Below, piece after piece: positions 36,065 to 47,846 of a DNA stretch of 64,000 nt. A program made the translations under genes and the position numbers. The number at the start of each line of letters is the position of its first letter. Position 1 is the first letter of the stretch. Origin of the DNA: Henckelia pumila (lineage: Eukaryota; Streptophyta; Magnoliopsida; Lamiales; Gesneriaceae); the NCBI RefSeq assembly GCF_033568475.1, contig NW_027331831.1:5146001-5210000 (forward strand). The letters run 5' to 3'. The notes below the pieces were generated by a model, which saw only the letters and a program-made list of their open reading frames with translations, did no database searches and had not been told where the DNA came from.

Positions 36065-36625
36065 AATCAGATAATACAATTTCTTGAAGTCTAGAAGGGA
36101 GATCATCAGTTTTTTCAAAAAGCTACATTTGAGCAAGAAAAATCAAGTGTGTCAAGATCGTGAGCGGGTCAGTTAGCCGTACGACGATTAGAGATCCTTC
36201 AAAACCAAAAAACTCGTTAGAATCTTGCAATGTTCGGCCAACATCTAACGAGTCAAAATACAACCAAACATCCAACATCTAACGAGTCAGAATACAACCA
36301 AACATTAGAAATATCACAATCTTTGCAAAAATAAAGACCCAGAACAATGGCTGTAAGTTCTCCCTTAAAAACTTAACCCGCATTACGAATTTTCTGAGCC
36401 AAGGCAGCAATAATCTTCCCCTGCCAATCTCGAATAATCACCCCTATTGCAAAATGATCTTTATTTTCATTGAAACCCGCATCTACATCCAATCTGAATT
36501 ACCCTTCGAGAGGTTTGATCCATCTACCCTGGATGTCACTCTCGGCTCTAGGCACTCTGTTCTGTGACTTGTTACAAATACCAATCCACACTCACCACGA
36601 AAGTACACAAAATAATTTCAGATCA
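36065..36625 (-). pseudogene. RNase H-like fossil of a LINE-type retrotransposon
   Basis: The minus strand encodes broken but recognisable RNase H sequence: WIKPLEG, stop, FRLDVDAGFNENKDHFAIGV, IIRDWQGKIIAALAQKI, then after a stop and frame change KGELTAIVLGLYFCKDCDIS, NVWLYSDSLDV and an EFFGFEG-like segment. LDVDAGF, GELTAI and SDS correspond to the usual D-E-D active-site blocks of the plant RVT_3/RNase H module at the C-terminus of LINEs. Several stops, frame breaks and a 34-bp internal tandem duplication (36241-36308) show it is dead. Confidence 0.72.
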
Positions 36626-36680
36626 TATTTAGTTGTGTTTTTTGAAATACCAAAGATAATGTCCATAAATGATAGATTAA

Positions 36681-37607
36681 GGGAGTGTTTTATAGAGCTT
36701 CTGCAGAGTACTTCTTAGCTTGTAGCTGCATGTAAGTGCTTTTGAGTGTTTGTGAATGCTAAATTCTGCTTTAGCTTTTACAACTTTTATCCAAAAGTTA
36801 GAAGCAAGAATTTGATGTTTTTTTTTGCTTCTGCTTTTTTGTTTAAGGTCTAAACTTACAAGTTGACATTTATACCCTTAATAAATTTATCATATTAATT
36901 AATTACCCTAACTTTTTTTTGACCTAATTTTTATACATTATTAAATTTTATTTATATATAAGTTTTAATAGTTTCTAATAGAATTTATAAAATTTCAATC
37001 TTATTTTATTACAAACATTTTTTTAAAAAATATATATTACATTTCCATAATTTTTTTGTATATATCTTGTATATTTATACAAATTTGTCATTTTTTATAT
37101 TTTATTTTTATTAATCTTGTATATTTTTTCAAGCATTCATGTTCAAAAAAAAATAATATATTTTTGATACAAAATTCATAATATAATAATAATAATAATA
37201 ATAATAATATAAACACATTTTTTATGGTGTGAGTATCAAAAATTAAATTAGGGTATGGTTGTCATTTAACTAAAAAATTAAGTTTGGAAGTAATTATTCT
37301 CCAAACACTAAACTTTAGTTTGTATTAGCTTTCAACTTCTATTTCCAAGGTTGAGTAGATGCTATCCACAGGGTAGTGCCCTGCGGATGACGTAGCGGCT
37401 TATGATTGGTTAAAATCAGTGGGCCCTACGTGGGACCCACTAATTTTGACCAATCATGAGGTTACACATCATCCGCAGGGTAGTGGCATGCGGGCGGCAT
37501 GCACTAAACCTATTTCCAAACACTCCCTACTTTAGCTTCTCACTAACTTCAAAATAATCTCTACAAGAATCACTTTTAAATAAGCAAAAGCTCTCCAAAA
37601 CACTCCC
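36681..37607. mobile_element. Tourist-type MITE with TAA duplication, carrying a nested insert
   Basis: GGGAGTGTTTT at 36681-36691 pairs with AAAACACTCCC at 37597-37607. TAA precedes (36678-36680) and follows (37608-37610), the PIF/Harbinger duplication. Subterminal AGAGCTTCTGC and GCAAAAGCTCT also pair. An AAT trinucleotide run lies at 37184-37209. A second element sits at 37349-37509. Confidence 0.8.
37349..37509. mobile_element. Palindromic MITE nested in the Tourist element
   Basis: CTATTTCCAA at 37339-37348 is repeated at 37510-37519, a 9-10 bp target duplication. The body folds back: ATGATTGGTTAAAATCAGTG with its inverse CACTAATTTTGACCAATCAT, and CCGCAGGGTAG words in both orientations. 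Confidence 0.75.
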
Positions 37608-37610
37608 TAA

Positions 37611-39475
37611 GTCATTTGCTCAAAACTTTCCAAAAAGGACCATTGACTTTTCAAATGGTCGATATTTACAATTTTTGTTAATCTTTTTAGGTTGCGTTAC
37701 TTGTCTTGATAAATGAAGGATTACATAATTAATAACGACCAATCCTGTGTTTACTTGCAAAATTAAAAATAAGTATAAATCTTTCGGTCCGTTAATGATA
37801 GGATTCATAAATGATTTTTAGTCCTAAATTTTTCATGAGATTATAAATCTTTACAAGGTGAAAGAGTGATTTTTTTTAATCCATCCAACTAAACATATTA
37901 ATATTTATCCATAACCAGTCTATATCCTATCAAATTATCTTAATAATCATAATTTAATCTATGCTTGCTCAATCCCATCATTTAAAATAAAGGCAACCTT
38001 AAAATTTTTACCTTTTTAATAATTTAAGAAAAAATTAAAAACTCAATTAGAAACTTCATTTAACTTTGGAGGACGACCTCGGCCCTCTTATCTCTTGTAT
38101 TAAATTTCTTAAATTACGCTCAATAAGTTTTAGATGAATGTGATATGTGAGGTGTACATCTATAGTAAAATATATTAAGTCAATATTCGATAAATTAATA
38201 AATTTTTAAAAATAATATTTTTTTATAGTCTCAATTTGGGCAAATTTATTAAATCTGATAATTTCGATAAATTAATGTAATAAATTTTCGAAAACAATTT
38301 ATATAAATATATGGTCCCGCCAATATCATAAATTAATAATATTCTAAAATTATAAAATATAATTAAGAAAAATTAGTAAAATGTGATTTTATTATTATTT
38401 TTTTTTGAAATTCAAATCAAATTGAAATGTAATTCTAATAGAATTTTATTTATAACTTTTTTCATTGAATCCAAATGTTCTGGTTGCATTTTCATGCTGT
38501 GACAACAAATTATGAAGAATTGTTTTCTTTACGAATGCTTCCTTTTGCTTAACGGGTTCCAAAGATACTAGACCACTTCAACTTCATCATCAATGGAATT
38601 TTTAGTTGCACTAACTGCAATTTTTTCAAAATTTTGCACTCGTGAACAAGTTCATTTTACGTAGATAATATATAAATATTTATTTAGTAAATAATACGAA
38701 AATCTCTAGTGATACATCAATTTAATTATTATATATTAGTTCGATCGAATACACTCTTTAAAATAATAAATTATTAATTTATCAATTAATTAATACATAT
38801 ATAAATCAATAAAATTTAACAACATTATAAATTTATAGCGATTTTATTGTATTCCACTCAACACTTTGCATTTAAAACCTAACACCTTAAGGATATTTTT
38901 GTAATTGAAAGCTGACGTGTAAGGTGTAAAATTATATGTATATTAGTAACTGTTTTCCCTCAATCATTTTTCAATATATCGAAATTTTTGTTGATATATT
39001 GTTTTAGTTTAAATTTATTTTTCGACAAACTGTTTTTAAAAATTTTATAATCTTTCATCTTAATAATATAAGCTTATTAAAAATAGCTTATAAGCTCCTA
39101 GAGTTTAAAAGCTGTTTTACGAGCTTATAAGCTGTTAGAACTTATTTTAAAAATAAGCTGTTAAAGTGTTTGGATAAACTTATTTTAAATAACTTAAAGA
39201 TGTTGATGTGTTTGGTATTATAAGATCTTTTTATCGTCGAAATTATCAAAAAGAGTATAATTATATGAAAATAATGTTTCGAGTTATACATATATGAAAA
39301 TAGTTTTAGAATAAACATATATTAAAAAATAAAATTGTTATAATATTTTATTTTAGAAAAATTTATGTGATTTGGAATTTTAAAAAATAATAATATTTAA
39401 TATTTAATGGGTGGAGGATATGATGGAGATTTATTAAAATATTTAAGGATATTTTAGAGAGATATAATGTTAAAA
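37611..39475. other. Intergenic, no gene seen
   Basis: AT-rich DNA. From 39060 a stretch with AGCTTATAAGCT and AAGCTGTTTTA words appears to continue after the MITE at 39476-39643, up to about 39810, suggesting another older foldback element. Confidence 0.4.
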
Positions 39476-39643
39476 AAGTAACACTCCTGTGAGACAGTCT
39501 CATACGTGAGACGAGTTAATCATACCCTTACAATAATAAGTAATTTTTTTGGCATAAAAAGTAGTACTTTTTAATGGATGACCCAAATAGGAGACCCATC
39601 TCACATAATTAACCCATGAGACCGTCTCATGAGAGTGTTTGCC
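39476..39643 (+). mobile_element. GAGACGGTCTC-family MITE with 9-bp target duplication
   Basis: It starts AAGTAACACTCCTGTGAGAC and ends GACCGTCTCATGAGAGTG...GCC. ATGTTAAAA at 39467-39475 recurs at 39644-39652. The 9-bp duplication and inverted ends fit a Mutator-like (MULE) origin. Confidence 0.8.
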
Positions 39644-39942
39644 ATGTTAAAATAAGATCTTTTTGAAAAAAAAACCTCCCCTTACTTTTTTAAAAACACC
39701 TTATAAGCTGTTTCTAAAAAATTTATCAAACATATCATTAGAGCTTTTAAGCTCTAAAATAGCTTAAAAACTATTTTTAAGAGCTTAAAAGCTCTCCCAA
39801 ACACCCTCTAAATATCATTCGAATACAGAATCATCCAAATACGAATTTTCGTACATAATAAATCTTCTTCGAATACAAATTCACCTAAAAATAATTTTCG
39901 CGTATGCGAGGTTTATCTGTGTGTATATATATATATATATAG

Positions 39943-40110
39943 TAACACTCTTATAAGACGGTTTCATCTATAAGACGAGTTAACTTTACTCATATTTATA
40001 ATAATAATTAATATTTTTGACATAAAATTTAATATTTTTTAATAAATAACCCATATAAAAGTTCGGTCTCAAAAAAAGGACTTTTGAAATGGTCTCATAG
40101 TAGTTTTTGT
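39943..40110 (+). mobile_element. GAGACGGTCTC-family MITE inside AT repeats
   Basis: TAACACTCTTATAAGACGGT and CTATAAGACGAGTTAACTTT open the copy. It ends GAAATGGTCTCATAGTAG. It is flanked on both sides by TA dinucleotide runs, so the target duplication cannot be read. Confidence 0.75.
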
Positions 40111-40310
40111 TATATATATATATAATAATAATATAATATAATAAATAATAATAATTAAAATAAATATGTAAAAATTTTAGAAAATATTTGTGCATAGTTG
40201 CTTCACTAAAATTCTTGCTCGTTTTGCGATACGATACATCATCTACACAGCTACACTTGAGCAGATCTGGTATCATCGTCAGAAGCTCTCCCTCCGATTA
40301 CTTCCCCAAG

Positions 40311-40707
40311 GTGTTGGTACAGTTATTCTCTTCTTTCTGGTAACAATCATTACTCCCGGGATCATTATTTTCTGCGCCCGGATCCGAATTTCATTTCATT
40401 TTTGCTGCACTAATTTACTCTGATTCTATCTTTTATGATCATAGGCAATAGCTATCGAAAGTGGAGCTAATGATAACTCGTTGGAATTTTAAGATTTTGT
40501 CTCTTAAATCTGAATATTTATCCTGATTCTAATTGCGCGCTGCGATTTAATTTGTTTTTATTTGATTTACTTTTTTCTGTGATGATTGACTGTTGTGGTA
40601 CATTTGGTTCGTGATTCTATTTGGATTTTCTTTTTGGAATTTTGATTTTCATATTTGTTTAAAAAATTTAGTGCAACGTTCTAGTGATCTGTGAACTTAA
40701 TTTATAG
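40311..40707 (+). other. Probable 5'-UTR intron of the COPB1 gene
   Basis: CCCCAAG followed by GTGTTGGTACAG gives a donor at 40311. TTAATTTATAG gives an acceptor at 40707, twelve bases before the ATG. The stretch between is T-rich and intron-like. Confidence 0.55.
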
Positions 40708-40718
40708 GGCACGAAGAA

Positions 40719-43700
40719 ATGGAGAAATCGTGCTCCTTGCTAGTCCACTTTGAGAAGGGGGCATCCGCCCTTGCCAATGAGATAAAGGAAGCTCTGGAAA
40801 GTAGTGACGTGTCTGCGAAAATTGATGCAATGAAAAAAGCTATAATGTTGTTACTTAATGGTGAATCCCTACCTCAGCTGTTTATCACAATTGTTCGATA
40901 TGTTCTGCCTTCTGATGACCACACTGTTCAGAAACTCTTACTGTTTTATTTGGAAATTATCGAGAAAACTGATGTGAAGGGCCAAGTTTTACCGGAGATG
41001 ATATTGATTTGCCAGAATTTGAGGAATAATCTTCAGCACCCGAATGAGTACATCCGTGGCGTGACATTGAGGTTCCTCTGTAGGTTGAGTGAGGTTGAGA
41101 TTTTTGAGCCTTTGATTCCTTCCATTCTTTCCAATTTGGAGCATCGTCACCCTTATGTCAGGCGGAATGCAATCCTCGCAATCATGTCAATCTACAAACT
41201 TCCACAGTGTGAGCATCTTTTGGTTGATGCACCTGAGATGATAGAGAAGGTTCTATCATCAGATCAAGACCCTTCAGCCAAGCGGAATGCATTCTTAATG
41301 CTTTTCAATTGTGCACAGGATCAAGCAATTAAATATCTTTTGACAAATGCTGATAGAGTGTCTGAGTGGGGGGAGCTACTACAGATGGTTGTCTTGGAGT
41401 TAATTCGGAAAGTTTGCAGAACAAACAAGGCAGAGAAAGGGAAGTATATAAAAATCATAATATCGCTATTGAACGCGCCTTCTGCTGCCGTTATGTATGA
41501 ATGTGCTGGCACTCTTGTGTCCTTATCATCAGCACCATCAGCCATTAGGGCTGCAGCTAATACATACTGCCAGCTTCTTATGTCTCAGAGCGACAACAAT
41601 GTAAAGCTGATCGTGCTCGATCGACTGAATGAGTTGAAGTCCTCCCACAGGGACATTATGGTTGATATGATAATGGATATCCTCAGGGTATTATCGAGTC
41701 CAAACCTTGATATTCAAAGAAAGACACTTGATATTGTTCTCGAGTTGATTACACCCAGAAATGTGAATGAGGTAGTCCTTACTTTGAAAAAGGAAGTCAT
41801 GAAGACTCAGGGAGGGGAGCTTGAAAAGGGTGTTGAGTACCGCCAAATGCTCATTCAAGCTATACATTCTTGTGCAATAAAATTCCCTGAAGTGGCAAGT
41901 ACGGTTGTTCACCTGTTGATGGATTTCTTGGGAGATAGCAATGTTGCCTCTGCCATGGACGTTATCGTATTTGTGAGGGAAATAATTGAAACCAACTCAA
42001 AGTTAAGGGTATCAATTGTGACGAGACTGCTTGACACCTTCTACCAGATACGAGCTGCAAGAGTCTTCACTTGTGCCCTTTGGATTATTGGAGAATATTG
42101 CCTGTCTCTATCTGAGGTTGAGAGTGGCATTACAACAATAAAGCAATGCCTTGGAGACCTACCTTTTTTCTCGGTTTCTGAAGAAAGTGAAGCTGCAGAT
42201 GACTCTACCAAGAAGTCTCCACAGGCAAACTCAATTATTGCCTCATCTAAAAGGCCAGCTATTCTTGCTGATGGAACTTATGCTACTCAAAGTGCTGCCT
42301 CTGAAACTGTGTTCTCTCCACCCACTGTGGTGCAGGGGTCGCCATCTGCTGTAAACCTTAGATCCCTTCTTCTAACAGGTGACTTTTTCCTTGGGGCTGT
42401 TGTTTGTTGCACATTAACAAAGCTCATTTTGAGGTTGGAAGAGGTTCAATCGTCAAAAAGCGAAGTGAATAAAACATCAAGTACTGCCTTATTAATAATG
42501 GTCTCAATGCTTCAGCTTGGGCAGTCTTCAGTTCTTCCTCACCCAATGGATAATGATTCATATGACAGAATCTGTGTTTGTATAAAATTGCTCTGTAATA
42601 TTGATGATGGGATGAGGGAGATTTGGTTGAAATCATGCCGTGAGAGCTTTGTAAATATGCTCTCCGACAAACAACTGCGTGAGACCGAGGAAATAAAAGC
42701 AAAGGCTCAAATTTCTAGTTCACAACCAGATGATCTTATTGACTTCTACTACTTGAAAAGCCGCAAGGTAACATATAAATAAGATGCCACTTTTTTTTTT
42801 CTTACTTTGTACGTCGGGTACTTATTTCCTTGTGTTTGTTAGTAGTTTGTTTTGTGGTTTGATCTCTTTAAGAATGAGTTTTACTTGATTGGGTTTGTTT
42901 GTAAAATCCTTTCAGAACTGAGTAATTGTCTATTCCCACATCAAACCCTTAATTTTTAGAAGAAGTTACAAAGTATTGTATTTAGTATTATCATCATCCA
43001 TGAGGGATGGCAATGAATCCTGTGAGCTTTGAATGTTTATTTATAAATTATCTGATGGTATTTTTTCTTAGATGTAATGGCATTGTATAGCAATAAAGGC
43101 GTTGCAATCTGTCTCTTCTCTTGGCCGGTGTTTTATCTAATACGTGTTTTTAATATGTATTACAGGGAATGAGCCTACTGGAGCTGGAAGACGAGGTCCA
43201 AGATGACCTGAAACGTGCCACTGGTGTAGTCACGAAGGATGGAAATGATGCGAATAAGCTGAATCGCATTCTTCAACTTACAGGATTTAGTGACCCTGTA
43301 TATGCTGAAGCTTATGTGACTGTTCATCAATATGATATTGTCTTGGATGTTACAATTATCAACAGAACTAAGGAAACCCTCCAGAACCTGTGTTTGGAGC
43401 TAGCAACAATGGGTGATCTTAAACTGGTTGAACGTCCTCAAAATTACACACTTGCTCCTGAATCTAGCAAACAAATAAAAGCTAACATCAAAGTTTCTTC
43501 TACCGAGACTGGAGTAATTTTTGGGAACATAGTTTATGAGACTTCAAATGTGCTTGAGCGAAATGTAATTGTCCTCAATGACATCCACATTGACATTATG
43601 GACTACATTTCTCCAGCAGTTTGCAGTGAAGCTGCTTTTCGAACCATGTGGGCAGAATTTGAGTGGGAAAACAAGGTAGAATGCAATCAGCTTTATCTTT

Positions 43701-45167
43701 ATTAATTTATCCAGCTCCTTAATTTCCATGTGAATGGAATTTGCCTTAATTTTAATTTTCAGGTAAGTTTAAGCAACCCTATGATGATCTCAGGGACATA
43801 AAGCCCAATATTTCACTTGTCAAAGTTTGTTTATCATTATTGTTGATGCTAGCTGTGTGAATGTTTGTTGTTTTCACTATATAAGAAACCTTTTTAACTA
43901 GCTAAAAATGCTCTCATGGATGATTGGAGAATTGCGGAGGCAGTGTCTTGTAATTTAAGGTTATAAAAATTGGCATGTAATACTTGCTAGAAATTGCAAG
44001 GCAGGGTTATCTGAAAACAATTATCTGATGAAACAGGTCTATGGCCCAAGCATGTTTTGTCATATTGGTAGTTGGTAGCAAGCTACACAGTCACTTTTCA
44101 TATCCTCGTTTTTAGCCGTTGCTATTTGTGGGATAGGCAGTCACTTTTCATATCCTATTTTTTGGCCGTTGCTATTTTGCGTTGTTAAATCAATCTAACT
44201 AATCAAAATTTGTTACTAATAGAAGTATGTGTTCCTCTTTTTAATTCTTTATATTAAATATGTTGATTCCTTGAATTTGTAGAAATTTTTACACTATTAA
44301 TAATTTGTCTCACTAGGTGTCTGCACAAGATATCTTTTAAACTTTTCAAGTTAACATTGGGTATGAAACATAGTTAAGGACTAAGAGACTTGTTCATGGC
44401 ATGATCCATAGTGTGTGTTCACATATAATTTTACTGGCATGATTGTTCCTACCATTTTTTAGTTGATCCTGTTTGTCCAAACTCAGATTATTATTCTCCT
44501 GCACTTACACATTCTTGTTTAGTAAAGTTTACACCCATATTTGCTTGCTATTACTTGGTTAACTTTTATCCCTTTAACAACACATCTCATCGCAGGTTGC
44601 TGTCAACACTTCAATTCAAAATGAGAAAGAATTCCTAGACCATATTATCAACTCTACCAACATGAAATGTCTGACAGCTCCGTAAGTCACCTTTTTTTTT
44701 TCCCTTTAGACTTATTATCAATGTTTGTATTGGTTTTTAGGGGGGGGAGGGAGAATTTTTGTGTATGGAGAATGATAGGTTGTGATTTTTCCATATGCTT
44801 TTTTTATTCTTTTTTTTTTCGAAATGAAACAAGAGTATCATAACACCGACTGGCATTTTCATAACAAAAATTCCTAATGTGTACCTCTCATTCTCTTTAA
44901 ATGATTCTTTGTTGGATCTTTGTGGCTTTGACAAGTAATCTCGTAGGATTTTATGTTTCTAGGTCTGCTTTGGAAGGTGGATGTGGATTCCTGGCTGCTA
45001 ACTTATATGCAAAGAGTGTCTTTGGAGAGGATGCTCTGGTGAATGTGAGCATTGAAAAGCAAGGAGATGGTAAGCTGAGCGGATATATTAGAATAAGGAG
45101 CAAAACCCAAGGAATAGCTCTAAGCTTGGGTGACAAGATCACTCTCAAGCAAAAAGGAAGCAGCTGA
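40719..45167 (+). CDS. COPB1: Coatomer subunit beta (COPI coat)
   Basis: Coding exons 40719-42767, 43166-43675, 44596-44681 and 44963-45167 join in phase by GT-AG to 949 residues, the usual length of plant beta-COP. The start [14 protein letters not shown] is typical. Residues about 20-540 form the adaptin-like HEAT solenoid ([35 protein letters not shown]). An acidic/Ser-rich linker follows at about 490-540, then the coatomer beta C-terminal region in exon 2 ([37 protein letters not shown]) and the appendage platform ([12 protein letters not shown], then [20 protein letters not shown]). The protein is part of the cytosolic heptameric COPI coat that drives Golgi-to-ER and intra-Golgi transport. 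Intron 2 carries a 50-bp tandem duplication. Complete and intact. Confidence 0.97.
44088..44187. repeat. Two-copy 50-bp tandem repeat in a COPB1 intron
   Basis: CAGTCACTTTTCATATCCT begins at 44088 and again at 44138; the second halves (AGCCGTTGCTATTT, GGCCGTTGCTATTT) also match. A few substitutions separate the copies. Confidence 0.85.
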
Positions 45168-45174
45168 GGACTGA

Positions 45175-45236
45175 GGTAAATGATTTTTTTTTGAGCATGC
45201 GGTAAATGATTTTTTTTTGAGCATGCGGTAAATGAA
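45175..45236. repeat. 26-bp tandem repeat after the COPB1 stop
   Basis: A unit GGTAAATGATTTTTTTTTG-AGCATGC is present twice plus a partial third copy (starts 45175, 45201, 45227). It begins eight bases after the stop codon, so it is in the 3' UTR. Confidence 0.88.
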
Positions 45237-46722
45237 TATAAAGCTGTTATTTCAACAAGCAGATATCTATCGCCTGTTTGTATTTGATCGTGCTAGTCAT
45301 TTGAAAATGCAAGCTCTAGTTTTGGCCATCATAGTGAAAGTTGAAAAAGAGAAAAAAGAAGTGCATAGCATCATTGGTCATAGTGCACACATATATTTTG
45401 TTGCGCCTGAGATTATAAAAACTTTGTCAACTAGTTTTTGTTCGTTTTATTACACTTATGTTCAGCTGACGAATGGTTTGGTTAAAGCTTCGTTTTCTCC
45501 GAGATCGAGCTTCTAGAGCTAGTTGAGCAATTTGGATTTGAATAAAGCTTATTTTCTATACTATTTGATTATATGGTGAATCGTAGCCCCTAGGCTGTTT
45601 CACATAAATGGCATAGTTTGACAATTATTTTTTAAAAATTTGGAAGACATTTTAAGCCATTTTGAACTTGTAGAAAAATTTTGATCTTTCCAAGCCCAGG
45701 CAACTTAATACAACAACGGGTTGAGTTCAACAATTGGTTACTCAACCGATTTCATGCAAGCGCTCTTCTGGCTCAACGGGCTCCTGCACACTCATTTACC
45801 TGCATCCTTGAGATTTGATCCTCGCTTTTGCCCTTTATATTTATTGACCCATCAAGATTGTAGCCAAGCTAAGCGTCATATTTTGATGGCCTCTCTTGTT
45901 GATCTTGTCCCTTCATTTCCCCATTTATTGCAGGTTTCCGTTCTCGCGTGGAAAATCTTGTCATCTGGGAGCAATGATGAGGGATATATCCCCTTAGATG
46001 CATTATTGTTTCCTAAATATGTGTTTAGTTTGATTACTTGGAAGTGTAGACAATAGAAACGTTATTTAATTTTGAAGCTCAAATTTTGGATTGAATTTTG
46101 TCAACAATATTTGTATGGTAAACTTCAGAACATTTTTTCTGCTCATTCTGTGTTTGAGCGACTGCATTCCAGTATATTAAAATAGCATTCTTTGTGCATT
46201 TGAATTTTTGAGTGAATGTTGCGCTTCTCTGCATTTCTTTCCTAACCAAATCCAAACAACTTTGCTGCCCATTTCATTATAAATTTTCCATACATTTCAT
46301 TGATCGAAGTCCATTGATGGTGATCGTCTTTTTTCCAAACATTCAAATTATTATTATTAAATTAACCATCATGAATTAAATATTATTAATTTTAAAATAT
46401 GTACGGTGCGTGTATGTGTCTGTATTAATATATCCTTCAGCTATTTTTTTAAATCAATCCAACAAATCAAAATTTGATATTAATGCGCAGTGATAATTAC
46501 AATTAGTGTACCGTGCATGTTTTATTTGCTTACACAGTTTTTTCTAATTAATTTGATTTATGTTTAAAAATGAGTAAATATCATATTTGCAAAAGGCAAT
46601 GAAATATCATACTATCATTTGAATTTATTTTTATATGAGGATCATACGATAATTTTCAAAAACTATTGAAAAACTAAGATACAATTTGAATTATTGAAAT
46701 AATCATAATAAATAGTGTGATA
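45237..46722. other. Intergenic, no gene seen
   Basis: This follows COPB1 on the same strand and should hold the rest of its 3' UTR. Short ORFs here have no family resemblance and no good start context. AT-rich beyond 46300. Confidence 0.5.
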
Positions 46723-47200
46723 TCTATATATATGTGAGCAATTGTGTGGGAAAAAAAGTTTTTTCCTTTTGTCTATACTAAGCTGATTTTTATGTATATT
46801 ATATATTATCTTACTATATTATAGCAGATATAATTTAATTAACTACTTTTAATATATTGATAAAATTTGAGATAAAATTACGATTATATTTTAACTTAAT
46901 TCATAACAAAACCAAAATCATTAAGCAATTAGTCATTTTATATGACATTCTTTTTTCTTAATCATTATATGTTTTCTTATTTATCAAAATGACATTAACT
47001 TTGTGATATTTGATGTCTTTTTATTTACGAACACTTACCCGTAAAATTTTGATGTATTTTTTTTTTTTTTTTTTTTGCGTTTAAGTGATTATTTATTTAT
47101 GAAAATAATATATATTTTTATTTTTTACAATTTTTTAATGTTTTTTCTTAAAAAACGAACTTTTCAAGCAGTCAAATATGCGTGTGCATAAAACTACTAG
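46723..47200 (+). mobile_element. Non-autonomous Helitron
   Basis: It starts TCTATATATATGTGAGCAAT directly after an A at 46722. It ends with a TATGC-GTGT-GCATA hairpin, ten bases of spacer and CTAG at 47197-47200 followed by T. 478 bp, no coding. Confidence 0.78.
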
Positions 47201-47846
47201 TAGATATATGATACTTAATCATGGTCATCAAACTAAAACATTAATTAAATCAAAGTTATTAGAGGAAATTAGTTAGAAAAACGACGAAATGTTGACCTTA
47301 TAGAATACATACATACATATACATACTTACATATATATAAAATATATTATATATGAGTGATATAATAATATAATTAAAAAAACAAGCGACAAACAATGCA
47401 ACGAAGTATATGAAGAATTGAAGTAATCTTACTAAATTGACACATGGGCTGGTAATCTGACTCAATTAGGCCCAAACAGGTAGGGCCCAGTTTCCTTTTC
47501 TCCAACTTGTTCGGCTTAATTGATCATCGTCTATAGCATAGTAATCTCAAGTCTAGCATTGCTTCAGATCCAAGAGACTGCAATGTTTTTGGCAATTCGA
47601 CCCACCGACCCAACTAACAATTCGTTTTCGTATGGATTTTTTTTTTTCAAATTTTATAATATATTTATGATTTAGTTGCTCATAATTCTGAAATTGACAC
47701 CAGATTCTGTGTAATTTGTTACAGTTGTTGAGAATCTATATCTTGATTTTTTCTATTTCTGGGGAATTTCAAAGTGGAGATCGTTTTAATTTAATGGTGA
47801 CGGGGGAGCTCTTGAGACTGTGAAACAGTCGATTGAATCGGATTTG
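47201..47846. other. Upstream region and 5' UTR of the coiled-coil gene
   Basis: AT-rich to about 47450, then mixed-composition DNA up to the ATG at 47847. No clear TATA box could be fixed. A T run lies at 47638-47647. Confidence 0.5.

Noticed and set aside
45721-46056. Plus-strand ORF of 111 codons after COPB1
   Set aside because: No ATG at its start, no recognisable domain, and no splice partners were found.
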